DNA from: JACKAL01 sp964400355
GTDB lineage: Bacteria > Bdellovibrionota > Bdellovibrionia > Bdellovibrionales > JAGQZY01
Length of the DNA: 64,000 nucleotides
Direction of reading: 5' to 3'
Assembly: GCA_964400355.1 (NCBI GenBank)
Contig: CAYNTO010000008.1
Coordinates: forward strand, 1 to 64,000
Shown here: piece by piece, positions 34,328-43,313 of the stretch
Layout of the letters: the number at the start of each line of letters is the position of its first letter
How positions within the stretch are numbered: position 1 is the first letter of the stretch
Notes under the pieces: model-generated
Seen by the model: the letters and a program-made list of their open reading frames with translations, nothing else
What the model was told of the DNA's origin: nothing
The model's database searches: none
Position numbers and translations under genes: made by a program

Positions 34328-35318
34328 CGCTATTGTTGAAGGCGTGAATGAGTGTCCAGTAATTAAAAATACGGATCAATTCATCGAGGTCGAAAGAGAT
34401 CCACACACCTTTATCGTCCGCTTGTTTTTCACGAACAAGTTTCTTTTTGATCAGTGCTTCAATAGATGTGGGCTGAAAATTAATGTGTAAATCGGACTTG
34501 GCATTTTTTTGCATATGATCCAAATGGATCTTTACCATGCCGCCGCCCAGATCCGTGGCCACGTCTTCTTGGCCGTAGTAGGCGAGAACATTGAGAACCG
34601 GTAATTCCTTTTCTTCGATGGTCACCTGATCGGCGGCGTCCTTTGCCAGGTTTTCGTTGTACCACAACATAAAGCCACGAATGGTTTCGTGATCGGCAAC
34701 GACAATCTGCTGGCCCTTATCGCCACTGTCGACGATGTCAAGCAGGTTGAGCTCTTTGAGTGCTTTGATGGCCTTATTTACTTTTTGCTTGTTTTGGTGA
34801 AACACGGTGACCAACATGTTGAAGGCTTCTTTATAAGCGAAGGCGCGATTACCCTCTTCGTCCTCTTCGCCCTGGTGCCAAAGAGCATCGATGACAGCGG
34901 CGACGCGCACAAGTGTTTGTGGCATCAATTTGTCTTTGGTGTCGGACATAATATTTTCTAAATTTTTAATGCGTGTGTTGGCGTCGCGCAACTGAGCGTT
35001 GATCGTTTTGGTCATGACTTTGAGCCACGCGGGGCAGGTGTCAAACTGAGCCTGAAGTGCGGAGAAGGGGAGTTCGATCACCTCTGAGAGGGTCACGGCT
35101 TTCACATTGGCCGAACGCGGGCGATTGTCGAAAAATGCCATCTCGCCAATGAGTTCACCAACAACTTTTTCGCCGAGGACCACTTCGTCTTCGCTGTTAA
35201 AATTTTTGCGGGACACCGCCAAACGTCCAGACTTAATAAGAAACATACTGGCGCTGGTTTCGCCCTCTTTAAATAGATATTGGCCTTTTTCGAGCTTAAT
35301 GGATTTGTTTGCAGACAT
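34314..35318 (-). CDS. Cyclic-nucleotide-binding-domain regulatory protein
   Basis: 334 residues. The first 120 are a CRP-type cyclic-nucleotide-binding domain with the phosphate-binding cassette GELIGEMAFFDNRPRSANV, including Glu and Arg. The rest, about 200 residues, has no standard CRP helix-turn-helix that I recognise; it is mostly helical and contains KINxxK-like charged repeats, with a possible wHTH in the region RVAAVIDALWHQ to KALKELNLLDIVD. It could be a Crp-like regulator or an effector tied to another output. Confidence 0.75.
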   Translation of the reverse strand: MSANKSIKLEKGQYLFKEGETSASMFLIKSGRLAVSRKNFNSEDEVVLGEKVVGELIGEMAFFDNRPRSANVKAVTLSEVIELPFSALQAQFDTCPAWLKVMTKTINAQLRDANTRIKNLENIMSDTKDKLMPQTLVRVAAVIDALWHQGEEDEEGNRAFAYKEAFNMLVTVFHQNKQKVNKAIKALKELNLLDIVDSGDKGQQIVVADHETIRGFMLWYNENLAKDAADQVTIEEKELPVLNVLAYYGQEDVATDLGGGMVKIHLDHMQKNAKSDLHINFQPTSIEALIKKKLVREKQADDKGVWISFDLDELIRIFNYWTLIHAFNNSANDE

Positions 35319-35415
35319 GAAATCATTCTAATGAGAACGATTCCAATAAGAAAACAAAATATGTGATTTTTCACTTATGAACGCATAACTGGTCGTAAGC
35401 TAGGCGGGCAGAACC

Positions 35416-36447
35416 TCAGATGGTCGCGCCCGACTTTTTATGCATTAAGCTATGAATGAACGAAGAGCCGATGATCAGTAATCCCAACCCACCAGAGATG
35501 GCTTCTGGAACATGCACGGTGATGCTAACAAACATGATGACAGCGAGTAACCCAATGGCCCAGAACGCACCCTGTTCCAAAAATATGTAGTTGTCCAGTG
35601 AGCCTTTTTCCACCATGAGGATGGTAAAGCTCCGCACAAAAAGAGCGCCAATGCCAAGCCCGATGGCAATGATTAAAGGGTTGGAGGTAATTGCAAATGC
35701 GGCCACCACACCATCGAAGCTGAAGGACGCATCCAGGACTTCCAAATATAAAAAGAGTCCAATGCTTTGTTTATTGAGATCCAACTGTCCCGTTTGAGGA
35801 GTGGAGAGGACTTCGCCGATCAACTTGACCGCGATAAATGTGAGAATTCCAGCCACACCAGAAAAAAGAACGGATGTGCCAATTTCCGGAGGAAGAGTTC
35901 GTGAAAACGCCCAGATACCCAAGAGGGTGATTCCCACCTCGGTGGATTTCAAAGCTCCCAATTTGGAAAGCCGCTCTTCGATGAAGCCGATCCAATGGGT
36001 CTCTTTCTCTGTATCGAAAAAGTAATCCAGTGCTACCAGCGCCAGAAAAGCTCCCCCGAAGGCGGCCACTTGAGGGTGAACGGAGAGCATAATTTCAGCA
36101 TAACGTTTGGGCTCATAGAGTGCCAAGGACATTGCCGAAAGAGGCCCCATCGAAGCGGCTAAACAAACGATCGCGATTGGAAACACCAAGCGCATTCCAA
36201 ACACCGCGATGAGAATACCCCAAGTTAAAAACCGCTTTTGCCAGATCGGTGTCATATCGCGAAGAACCGAAGCGTTTACGATCGCGTTATCAAAAGAAAT
36301 GGTTGTCTCAAGTAAGGCGAGAATGGACGCAGTAAATAGAAATTGGGCGACACCCATAAAGTTACCCGATTCGCGGTAACCTAACCAGCCAGCCAGGATC
36401 AAACATAAAATCGAGAGGAAAATCGTAAAGCGAAAGATTTTAAACAT
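35416..36447 (-). CDS. DUF475/TerC-like integral membrane protein
   Basis: 343 residues with about nine hydrophobic helices. ETTISFDNAIVNASVLRDM has the Asp-Asn pair shared with TerC and DUF475 proteins, and FFMSFDG-like second repeat EVLDASFSFDGVVAAFAI follows the same pattern with Asp. Family members are linked with metal (Mn or tellurite) handling; exact substrate unknown. Divergent from the TonB receptor gene. Confidence 0.82.
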   Translation of the reverse strand: MFKIFRFTIFLSILCLILAGWLGYRESGNFMGVAQFLFTASILALLETTISFDNAIVNASVLRDMTPIWQKRFLTWGILIAVFGMRLVFPIAIVCLAASMGPLSAMSLALYEPKRYAEIMLSVHPQVAAFGGAFLALVALDYFFDTEKETHWIGFIEERLSKLGALKSTEVGITLLGIWAFSRTLPPEIGTSVLFSGVAGILTFIAVKLIGEVLSTPQTGQLDLNKQSIGLFLYLEVLDASFSFDGVVAAFAITSNPLIIAIGLGIGALFVRSFTILMVEKGSLDNYIFLEQGAFWAIGLLAVIMFVSITVHVPEAISGGLGLLIIGSSFIHSLMHKKSGATI

Positions 36448-36559
36448 GAGCCGATACTAGCCAATCGCCGTCGTGCGGGCAAGCTTCTGCGGTCGACCAA
36501 GGTGGTCAACGAATCTCCATTGCTTTCGATTTGAAGTGTGGTAATCAGCTTCGTCATAA

Positions 36560-36640
36560 CCTAAGGGGTGGTCGCAAGGCCTGAGATTCCACAATGGAGA
36601 ACCCTCAACCTGATCTGGATAATACCAGCGGAGGGATAGG
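36560..36640 (+). ncRNA. TPP riboswitch (THI element)
   Basis: The conserved core is seen in order: GGGGTG, CTGAGA, ACCC, AACCTGATCTGGATAATACC, AGCGGAGGGA. CCTA (36560-36563) pairs with TAGG (36637-36640) to close P1. The start codon of the next gene follows directly at 36641, and the ribosome site GGAGGG (36630-36635) is inside the aptamer itself, so ligand binding should block translation. Confidence 0.95.
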
Positions 36641-38620
36641 ATGTTTTCTATCTTCATTGTGCATTCCTTCATTTTGCTATGTCCTGCTGCACCCATTTTG
36701 GTCACCGACCAAAACGATTCGGAAAGTTCTCAATTTAAAGACGTGATCGCCGTATCCCCCGCAGAGCAGGCGGTGTTTCGCGATTCCGGAGATCTTTTGC
36801 AGTTGATCTCTAACGCCAACTCAGTGGGTGGGACTAATCGCTTGCGTTTTTTTCAGTTGCGCGGCGTAGGTGAAGGGTCACAGTACGAAAACACGCCCAC
36901 GCACGCCATCACTTATTTGGTAGAGGGTGTGGATCTCACTGGAATCATGGCCCATTGGCCGCTGCTAGAGGTGGATCAAGTCGCGGTCGACAAAATCCCT
37001 CGCAGTGTTGGCTATGGGGGGCAGGCGATGGGTGGAGTTGTGTCCACGTCGCTCACACGCACCGGTGACGATTATCGTGTGCGGTTGAGTGGAGACGAGC
37101 GCGGAGGACATGCTGCAGATGCAAGTGCGCCCTTAGGTTCCCACCGTTTGGCAGTTCATTACAACAGCGATCCTGGATATATTGAGAATTCAGTTTACGG
37201 CAAGCCGGGCGACTCGCGCCACGAGGTTTACGCCTCTCTGGTGTCGGATTGGATGATGACGCCCGCAGGATCTGTGCAAACCACGCTGTTAGGAGCTCAA
37301 TTGCGCAATCGTTATGACGTTTGGTCTCTCAACAACTCGCTGGAAACGTTTTCAGATCATCCAGGTAAAGACAATCTGGACATGGTGGGCGGTTCATTGA
37401 CCATTCGCCGCACTTTTTCTCCAAACCTCGATGTGGAGGTGTGGTCATCGCTCGTAGCGTCCGAGGCATTGTATTCGTATGATTCCGATTGGGGAAGCAA
37501 TCCGTACTGGCAGACAGTGCCTGGATGGAATGCCGTTTACGACTATTTCGACCAATTCCAACGACAGCGGTGCCAGTTGCAGCAGCGGTTCACGCTCAAT
37601 ATGGCGCACTTTCAGTTTGCAGTTCATGCACAGAATTTAAATGAAAATTCTTCGACCGCCAGTTTTAAAAACGGTGTTCAGCGTTCAGTTGTCGATGGGC
37701 GGTATCGGCAAAACAGTGCGGCTGTTCATGCTCGTTACGTGCGCAAGTGGCACTCCCGATGGGAGTGGCGGCTTGCCGCAAGATACGATAGCGTGCAAAC
37801 TCGGTTTACCGATTTTCAGTCGGTCCATGAGCGAGAGCGTTCGCCACAAATGGCAGCGGAGTCGAGATGGCGGTACACTTGGAATGAAGATCATCAGTCT
37901 CAGTTTTCCGTCAGTCGCGGCTACAAGAACCCCATCATTAATATCGACCCAGATACGCCGACCATTGATCGCCGTGTGGGGAGCGAAAGCGCGCTCCATT
38001 GGGAGCTGGGGCATTCTCTCAAAACGGCAGAGGGACAGTTTCAGATCGCTGCTTTTGTGCGCGATGGGAGAGATCAACAGGTGCGCGTGTCGCGGCAACT
38101 GGATCCTGTGGACCCCAGCACCTTCGTTTATTATTACGACAATGCTGCGACAACGCGCTACTGGGGCTACGAGTTCTCCGGAGATCATCTCTTTGCAAAC
38201 CGTCAGCGCTGGCGCTGGAGCTTGGGATTGTTGCAAGCGCAGTTTCGCGAGTACGTTTTTAGTGGTCAAGTTTTGAGCGGTCGAAACATCGCCAATGCTC
38301 CCAAAAGCACGTGGGCCGTGCAGTGGGGCCAACCGATTTCAAGGACATGGACTCTAATCATGCAGGGGGAAGGACGAAGCGCATTTTATTTTTCCAACAA
38401 TCATGGTCAGAAGAGTGAGAGTTACCAATTGCTCCACGCTGCTCTCCAATGGAGCAGCGGTGCCCACCAGTGGGATCTGGGAGTGCGCAACGTATTCGAT
38501 CGACGTTTTGCTACACGTGCTTTTTTCTTTGCCAATGAACCGCCGGACTTCGCGGAGAAATTGTATTTGCAATATGGTACTCCGCGCACGATCTATATGA
38601 ATTATCGGGCGCGTTTTTAG
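36641..38620 (+). CDS. TonB-dependent outer-membrane receptor, likely thiamine uptake
   Basis: 659 residues. After a signal peptide there is a TonB-box-like segment (KDVIAVSPAE), a plug domain at about residues 40-150 (FFQLRGVGEGSQYENTP, GYGGQAMGGVVSTSLTR), and a long beta-barrel ending YMNYRARF with a terminal Phe. Control by a TPP riboswitch immediately upstream indicates transport of thiamine or a precursor (established link for TPP-regulated receptors; the substrate is inferred). No other thiamine genes are in the window. Confidence 0.9.
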   Translation: MFSIFIVHSFILLCPAAPILVTDQNDSESSQFKDVIAVSPAEQAVFRDSGDLLQLISNANSVGGTNRLRFFQLRGVGEGSQYENTPTHAITYLVEGVDLTGIMAHWPLLEVDQVAVDKIPRSVGYGGQAMGGVVSTSLTRTGDDYRVRLSGDERGGHAADASAPLGSHRLAVHYNSDPGYIENSVYGKPGDSRHEVYASLVSDWMMTPAGSVQTTLLGAQLRNRYDVWSLNNSLETFSDHPGKDNLDMVGGSLTIRRTFSPNLDVEVWSSLVASEALYSYDSDWGSNPYWQTVPGWNAVYDYFDQFQRQRCQLQQRFTLNMAHFQFAVHAQNLNENSSTASFKNGVQRSVVDGRYRQNSAAVHARYVRKWHSRWEWRLAARYDSVQTRFTDFQSVHERERSPQMAAESRWRYTWNEDHQSQFSVSRGYKNPIINIDPDTPTIDRRVGSESALHWELGHSLKTAEGQFQIAAFVRDGRDQQVRVSRQLDPVDPSTFVYYYDNAATTRYWGYEFSGDHLFANRQRWRWSLGLLQAQFREYVFSGQVLSGRNIANAPKSTWAVQWGQPISRTWTLIMQGEGRSAFYFSNNHGQKSESYQLLHAALQWSSGAHQWDLGVRNVFDRRFATRAFFFANEPPDFAEKLYLQYGTPRTIYMNYRARF

Positions 38621-38657
38621 TAGACACTGAAACGGCTTGCTCCTACGATTTTTGCTT

Positions 38658-40667
38658 ATGCGCTTAAAAAAACTGAGTGTTGTTGCTAGTGTCTTGCTGC
38701 TTATTGGCGGTGCCTCATTCTATTTATTTAGAAATACGTCCTCAGGTGTGCCGTCGCCGCTCAAGGTGTACTGGTTTATTCCGGACGGCCTGCGCGCCGA
38801 TCCCGAAGTCTTCAAGATCTACGAATGGGCCAAGCAAGGCCATTTGCCGAACATTCGGCGCATGATCACCGAGGGCAGCTACGGCTACTCTATACCTGTC
38901 TACCCTGGACACACGCCGACAAATTTTGCCACTCTTTTTACCGGAGAACTTCCCAAGGTGCATGGGATCTCGGATGGCCCGCTGCGCCCATTCGGTTATC
39001 CACTGAGCCAGGTCACGCGATCAGGCTTTAGTTCCGTTGCTAAAAAGAAAGAACCTCTGTGGTACACTTTGGAGCAAAGTGATATTTCAACCGCTCTCAT
39101 TTCGGTGCCTGGATCCACTCCGCCCGAAACACACAAAGGCCGAGTGATCAAAGGCCGGTGGAGCAATTGGGGTATCGATTTTCAATCGGTCATTTTTCAA
39201 TCGGCCAATGATGCCGATTTTATCAAAAATTTAGGTTATAACGACCGCAGTTTCGGCTTTGGTAAACGGCTCTCGCTATTTGCCCGAGCTCGCGCCATCG
39301 ACAGGTGGCGGGTGAACGCGAGGAGTTTTAGTGAAGAGCGTGAGGTAGAGCTGGATCATTGGGGATTAAAGCTCCATGTCCTCCTTATCGACTCTGTAGA
39401 CGATCAAAAAGAACATTATGATTGCGCCATTTTTTCGCGCGACCGCCGAGAGGTGTTGACGCGTCTGTGCGAAGGCCAATGGAGTGGTTGGATTCCGACG
39501 CGACTCACGCAATCGCAAGGAAATGCGCAGCTGGGTTTTGATTCCTTCGTAAAAATTAAAGTGATTCGACTTGGCGAAAAAGATTTTTTTCGTTTTCGTT
39601 TTCTGTATGACGGCCTCAATGAAAGCCAGACTCATCCTAAGGAAATATTTGCCCGTTTCCATGAGGCGACGGGCCCCATGGTGGACTTTGTGGATAACTT
39701 TCCTGCGCAGCTCATCTACTTTCTCGAAGACAAGGTGACGTTTTTGGAAGAGATGCACCTGTCTTTTGATTGGCATTTGCGCGCTCTCAATTTTTTTCTG
39801 CGCGAGAAGCGCGAAAATGTGATCATTCAAAACATTTATTCACCCAACCAAATGCTCACCTCGCGTTGGTGGATGCGTTATTTGGATCCGCAAAGTATTC
39901 ACTACCCAGAGGCAACGGCTCAGGAAAAAGAGCAGGCATTTTTAGATGTGCTTTCCATGTATAAACGCATCGACGATATTCTTGGTGAGGCGTTAAAAAA
40001 TATTTCTTCCAATGTTTACGTGGTGCTTTCCTCCGATCATGGCATTGCCCCCCTCAATTCAACGGTACGGCTTAATAATTTTTTCCATCAAAAGGGCTGG
40101 CTGGAGTACAAGTACAACTCACGAGATAAAAAATTTGTCATCGACTGGAAGCGCACGCAGGTGATTTTTTTGCAGAGCAACCATGTGTTTTTAAACCCCA
40201 AGGGGCTGGGCGGAAACTCCGAGCAGCAAAGTGGCCCCGCCTACGAAAAATTGCGCGATCAGGTGCGCGTGGCTTTAAAAGAGCTAAAAACGCCCACCGG
40301 TGAATCGCCATTTGAACATGTGCTTACGCGGGAAGAGGCGGGAGAGCAAATGGGACTTTCTCAGGAGACCATTGGTGATTTTGTGATTGTGAGTCACATG
40401 GGCTACCTACCCACTGAGGATATTACCGCATCCAAGCAAATTTTCGAAGGAACCCTCTCTAGTGGGTACAAACAGACGCTCGATCCGCGCACCAACAAAG
40501 CCCTTTGGACGCCATTTGTCGTTATGGGACCGGGCATTCGTCAGAATCATTTTATTGAAAAACCGATCGAGCACGTTGATCAGTACAAGTTTATTATGGA
40601 TGTACTAGGTCAGAAATCGAGCAGCGCTAGCGTTCGCGATTTGCGTCAGGAAATCTCCGAAAAATAG
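38658..40667 (+). CDS. Membrane-anchored alkaline-phosphatase-superfamily phosphodiesterase
   Basis: 669 residues with one N-terminal membrane anchor (VVASVLLLIGGASFYLF). Metal and nucleophile sites of the type I phosphodiesterase/nucleotide pyrophosphatase fold are traced: WFIPDGLRAD, the nucleophile in YPGHTPTNFATLFTG, DVLSMYKRIDD, VVLSSDHGIAP and VSHMGYLP. It faces the periplasm and probably cleaves phosphodiesters or pyrophosphates of nucleotides or envelope sugars. ATG 38658 is preferred to the in-frame TTG at 38637. Starts 37 bases after the receptor gene. Confidence 0.85.
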   Translation: MRLKKLSVVASVLLLIGGASFYLFRNTSSGVPSPLKVYWFIPDGLRADPEVFKIYEWAKQGHLPNIRRMITEGSYGYSIPVYPGHTPTNFATLFTGELPKVHGISDGPLRPFGYPLSQVTRSGFSSVAKKKEPLWYTLEQSDISTALISVPGSTPPETHKGRVIKGRWSNWGIDFQSVIFQSANDADFIKNLGYNDRSFGFGKRLSLFARARAIDRWRVNARSFSEEREVELDHWGLKLHVLLIDSVDDQKEHYDCAIFSRDRREVLTRLCEGQWSGWIPTRLTQSQGNAQLGFDSFVKIKVIRLGEKDFFRFRFLYDGLNESQTHPKEIFARFHEATGPMVDFVDNFPAQLIYFLEDKVTFLEEMHLSFDWHLRALNFFLREKRENVIIQNIYSPNQMLTSRWWMRYLDPQSIHYPEATAQEKEQAFLDVLSMYKRIDDILGEALKNISSNVYVVLSSDHGIAPLNSTVRLNNFFHQKGWLEYKYNSRDKKFVIDWKRTQVIFLQSNHVFLNPKGLGGNSEQQSGPAYEKLRDQVRVALKELKTPTGESPFEHVLTREEAGEQMGLSQETIGDFVIVSHMGYLPTEDITASKQIFEGTLSSGYKQTLDPRTNKALWTPFVVMGPGIRQNHFIEKPIEHVDQYKFIMDVLGQKSSSASVRDLRQEISEK

Positions 40668-40707
40668 TATTGCTTCACTGCCGAGCACGTCCTACGCTCT
40701 TAAGTGG

Positions 40708-41421
40708 ATGGATACAGCAGTCGGACTCTGTCGACAGTGCCAGGAATGTCCCGCGTGGGGAAAAAGCGTTTTTGCAGATTTGTCTGCGGAAGATCTCTCC
40801 TATTTGAATGAATCTAAAACGACGTTTGCGTTTCAAAAAGGCGAATTTTTTTCGAGGCAGTCGGAGGCGGCTGAAACCGTGTACTGTTTGGCGAGCGGCG
40901 CCGCAAAGGTCGTAAAAGATCTGCGCAATGTGCAACGCGAGAGCATTGTGCGCGTGGCCGCACCCGGTGATTTGCTGGGTTACCGCTGTATTTTTTCCGA
41001 AGAAAAATTTCGTGCGACTGCCGTGGCCCTCGAAAGCGGAGTTGCCTGTAAGATGCACAAAGATACGTTCATGCAGGTGATCGCAAAAAATCCCCAGTTT
41101 GCGTTTAAAGTTCTCAAGATGATGGGGCAAGAGGTGGCATCTAGTGAAAATCGCCATTTGTCATTTTCTCTCAAAAATACTCGGGAGAGAGTGGCAGAGG
41201 CTTTAGTTGTGATGAGTCAACGAAGTGGGCGAGCAACGCCCTCCGGAGTGGAGATCACCATCAAAATGACGCGCTCCGAGTGGGCGGAGTGGGTCGGTGT
41301 TGCTAAAGAAACACTCATTCGCTGCTTCTCGGACTTTAAAGATGAGGGGTGGCTTTCTCTAGATGATAGCGCCATTGTCATCGTCGATCTTGAAAAACTT
41401 AAAGACGTCGCCTGCTTGTAA
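40708..41421 (+). CDS. CRP/FNR-family regulator with N-terminal CxxCxxC
   Basis: 237 residues: N-terminal Cys8, Cys11 and Cys14 (CRQCQECPAW), a cNMP-type sensor domain, and a C-terminal winged helix with EWVGVAKETLIRCFSDF. The spacing differs from the FNR Cx3Cx2Cx5C motif, but three clustered cysteines plus one later could hold an iron-sulfur cluster for oxygen or NO sensing. It lies 38 bases before an FAD oxidase gene and may control it. Confidence 0.82.
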   Translation: MDTAVGLCRQCQECPAWGKSVFADLSAEDLSYLNESKTTFAFQKGEFFSRQSEAAETVYCLASGAAKVVKDLRNVQRESIVRVAAPGDLLGYRCIFSEEKFRATAVALESGVACKMHKDTFMQVIAKNPQFAFKVLKMMGQEVASSENRHLSFSLKNTRERVAEALVVMSQRSGRATPSGVEITIKMTRSEWAEWVGVAKETLIRCFSDFKDEGWLSLDDSAIVIVDLEKLKDVACL

Positions 41422-41458
41422 CAGAAACTGCATTTATAGTTGAAACTTTCTCCGCGGG

Positions 41459-42892
41459 ATGTGTATGTTTAAGACTCCAACGGCGAGGGGTAGATTGAAA
41501 ATTGCAGTTATCGGCGCGGGTCCTACGGGACTGTCCGCTGCACTTCATTTGATCAAATATGGCAAAAGTCATCATGTGGATGTCTATGAGGCGGCGCCCG
41601 TCGTCGGGGGAATGAGTCGTAGCTTTACACTGTTTGATCACATCGTCGACTTGGGTCCCCACCGTTTTTTCACACAAAATAAAGAGATTTTTCATTTTTG
41701 GCGGGAACTTGCTGGCGACGATTGCCACAAAGTCGATCGCATCACGAGTATCTTGTACGGTGGTCAATTTATTGGCTACCCCCTCAAATTCGGCGATCTC
41801 ATTCGCGCCTTGCCGCTGAAGACCAAGTCAAAAATTTTTTCCAGTTATCTGCAGCGGAACAGGTATGCCGATGTGAACGGGAAGAATTTTGCCACCACCA
41901 TGCGCTACCGCTTTGGTGATGAGCTCTACGAAATATTTTTTAAAGGATACACGGAGCGCTTGTGGGGTGTCGCAGATGACTCGTTGTCTGCGTCTTTGGC
42001 CTTTCAGCGCATTGGTCGTTTTGGTCTTGGGCAAGCTGTCTATCACGCTCTTCGCAGTTGCGTGCGCGCGGTGGAGGATTCGTTTTATTATCCAAAGTAT
42101 GGTTGTGGACAAATTTGGGAGCGCGCCGCCGATTTATTGAGAGAAGAGGGCTGTGGCGTGTTTACTGCCACGCCAGTTACCAAAATTGCCCAAACGGACT
42201 CGAAAAAGTACATTGTCAGTTCTCCGCGAGGAGAAAAAACCTACGATCATGTCATTAGCACATTGCCATTGAGCCAGTTTATTAAAATCTACGAAAATTC
42301 ACCCCAGGCCCTCCGCGCTCAGGTGGAAAAATTGCAATTTCGTTCGACGATATTGGTGTATGTAGAAGTTTCCGGGCGGCCTCAATTTAAAGATCAGTGG
42401 ATCTATCTTCATGCCGATAATATCCAGACTGGTCGAATCACTAATTTTTCAAACTGGGGTGTAGAGCAAAATCAGCGTGAGACCCATATTTTGTGTCTGG
42501 AGTACTGGTGCACAGCGGGAGACGAGTTTTGGACGCAGCATGATCGCAGTTTAAGCGACGTGGCATTGGAAGATTTAAAAAAGTTAGGCTATGAGCCTCA
42601 CAAACTACATAGATCTCAGGTGGTGCGCTTAGCAAACACCTATCCTGTGATCACCAATGACTCAGAATCGCTGATGACCGATATTGTGAGCGAATTCGAA
42701 AAACACCCCTCGCTACAAACCGTAGGTCGCGGCGGCGCATTTAAATACAACAATCAGGATCATTGTATCGAAATGGGCATTGGCGCTGCGAAAAATGTAT
42801 TAGGCCAGTCGGTCAGTGTATGGGCGGTCAATAGTGGAACAGCATATCATGAGAGCCAACTTATAGATTCCCACCACTTGCCCCCCGGTTAA
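41459..42892 (+). CDS. FAD-dependent amine-oxidase/protoporphyrinogen-oxidase-like protein
   Basis: 477 residues. FAD loop AVIGAGPTGLSAALHLIK then Glu in VYEAAPVVGGMSRSF; later GGAFKYNNQDHCIEMG. Closest in style to the NAD(P)-binding amine oxidase/UDP-galactopyranose-mutase-like flavoproteins (HFFTQNKEIFHFWREL). Such proteins oxidise sugars, porphyrinogens or carotenoids; the substrate cannot be assigned. An alternative start is ATG 41465. Confidence 0.8.
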   Translation: MCMFKTPTARGRLKIAVIGAGPTGLSAALHLIKYGKSHHVDVYEAAPVVGGMSRSFTLFDHIVDLGPHRFFTQNKEIFHFWRELAGDDCHKVDRITSILYGGQFIGYPLKFGDLIRALPLKTKSKIFSSYLQRNRYADVNGKNFATTMRYRFGDELYEIFFKGYTERLWGVADDSLSASLAFQRIGRFGLGQAVYHALRSCVRAVEDSFYYPKYGCGQIWERAADLLREEGCGVFTATPVTKIAQTDSKKYIVSSPRGEKTYDHVISTLPLSQFIKIYENSPQALRAQVEKLQFRSTILVYVEVSGRPQFKDQWIYLHADNIQTGRITNFSNWGVEQNQRETHILCLEYWCTAGDEFWTQHDRSLSDVALEDLKKLGYEPHKLHRSQVVRLANTYPVITNDSESLMTDIVSEFEKHPSLQTVGRGGAFKYNNQDHCIEMGIGAAKNVLGQSVSVWAVNSGTAYHESQLIDSHHLPPG

Positions 42893-43313
42893 AGGCAGCC
42901 GCTGGCCCTTCACGAATACTTAAAAATCCGCTCAACAGTAGTATACCAGTCATCGGCTCGCAATTGTGTTTGTTGCGATTTTGTCACACATATGTCGTTT
43001 ACGCATTCAACAGTCTGCGGCACATCGGTACATAGTTCATGTGTATCGCTGGGTCCAGTTTATGACTTAAATTTAAGTCTGAGTCGCGAGGCGCGGGTTG
43101 CAACGAAATGAAGATGGTTTGAGAATGAAACGATGATCACTTTCGCGAACCATAAATTGTTCATATTTACATAAACAAAATAAATTTTCAGAGCAGTCCA
43201 AATATAAAGGAAATTATTGCACATCGAATTACTTTGTGATTTCTTGATGTGTACATCTTTTAAAAAACAATTTGCGAGATTGGTTGTTTTTGTTGTCATC
43301 TTGCTAGGACGGT
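42893..43313. other. 421-base intergenic region with a 16-bp palindrome
   Basis: No coding frame is supported here. The second half is AT-rich. GACTTAAATTTAAGTC, at 43064-43079, is a perfect palindrome and a possible operator. The promoter of the hybrid kinase probably lies in the last 200 bases, but no clear -35/-10 pair could be picked. Confidence 0.5.

Noticed and set aside
37641..38332. Open frames of 211 residues (plus) and 215 residues (minus) inside the receptor gene
   Set aside because: They overlap the TonB barrel, have biased composition, and no start signals; typical shadow frames.
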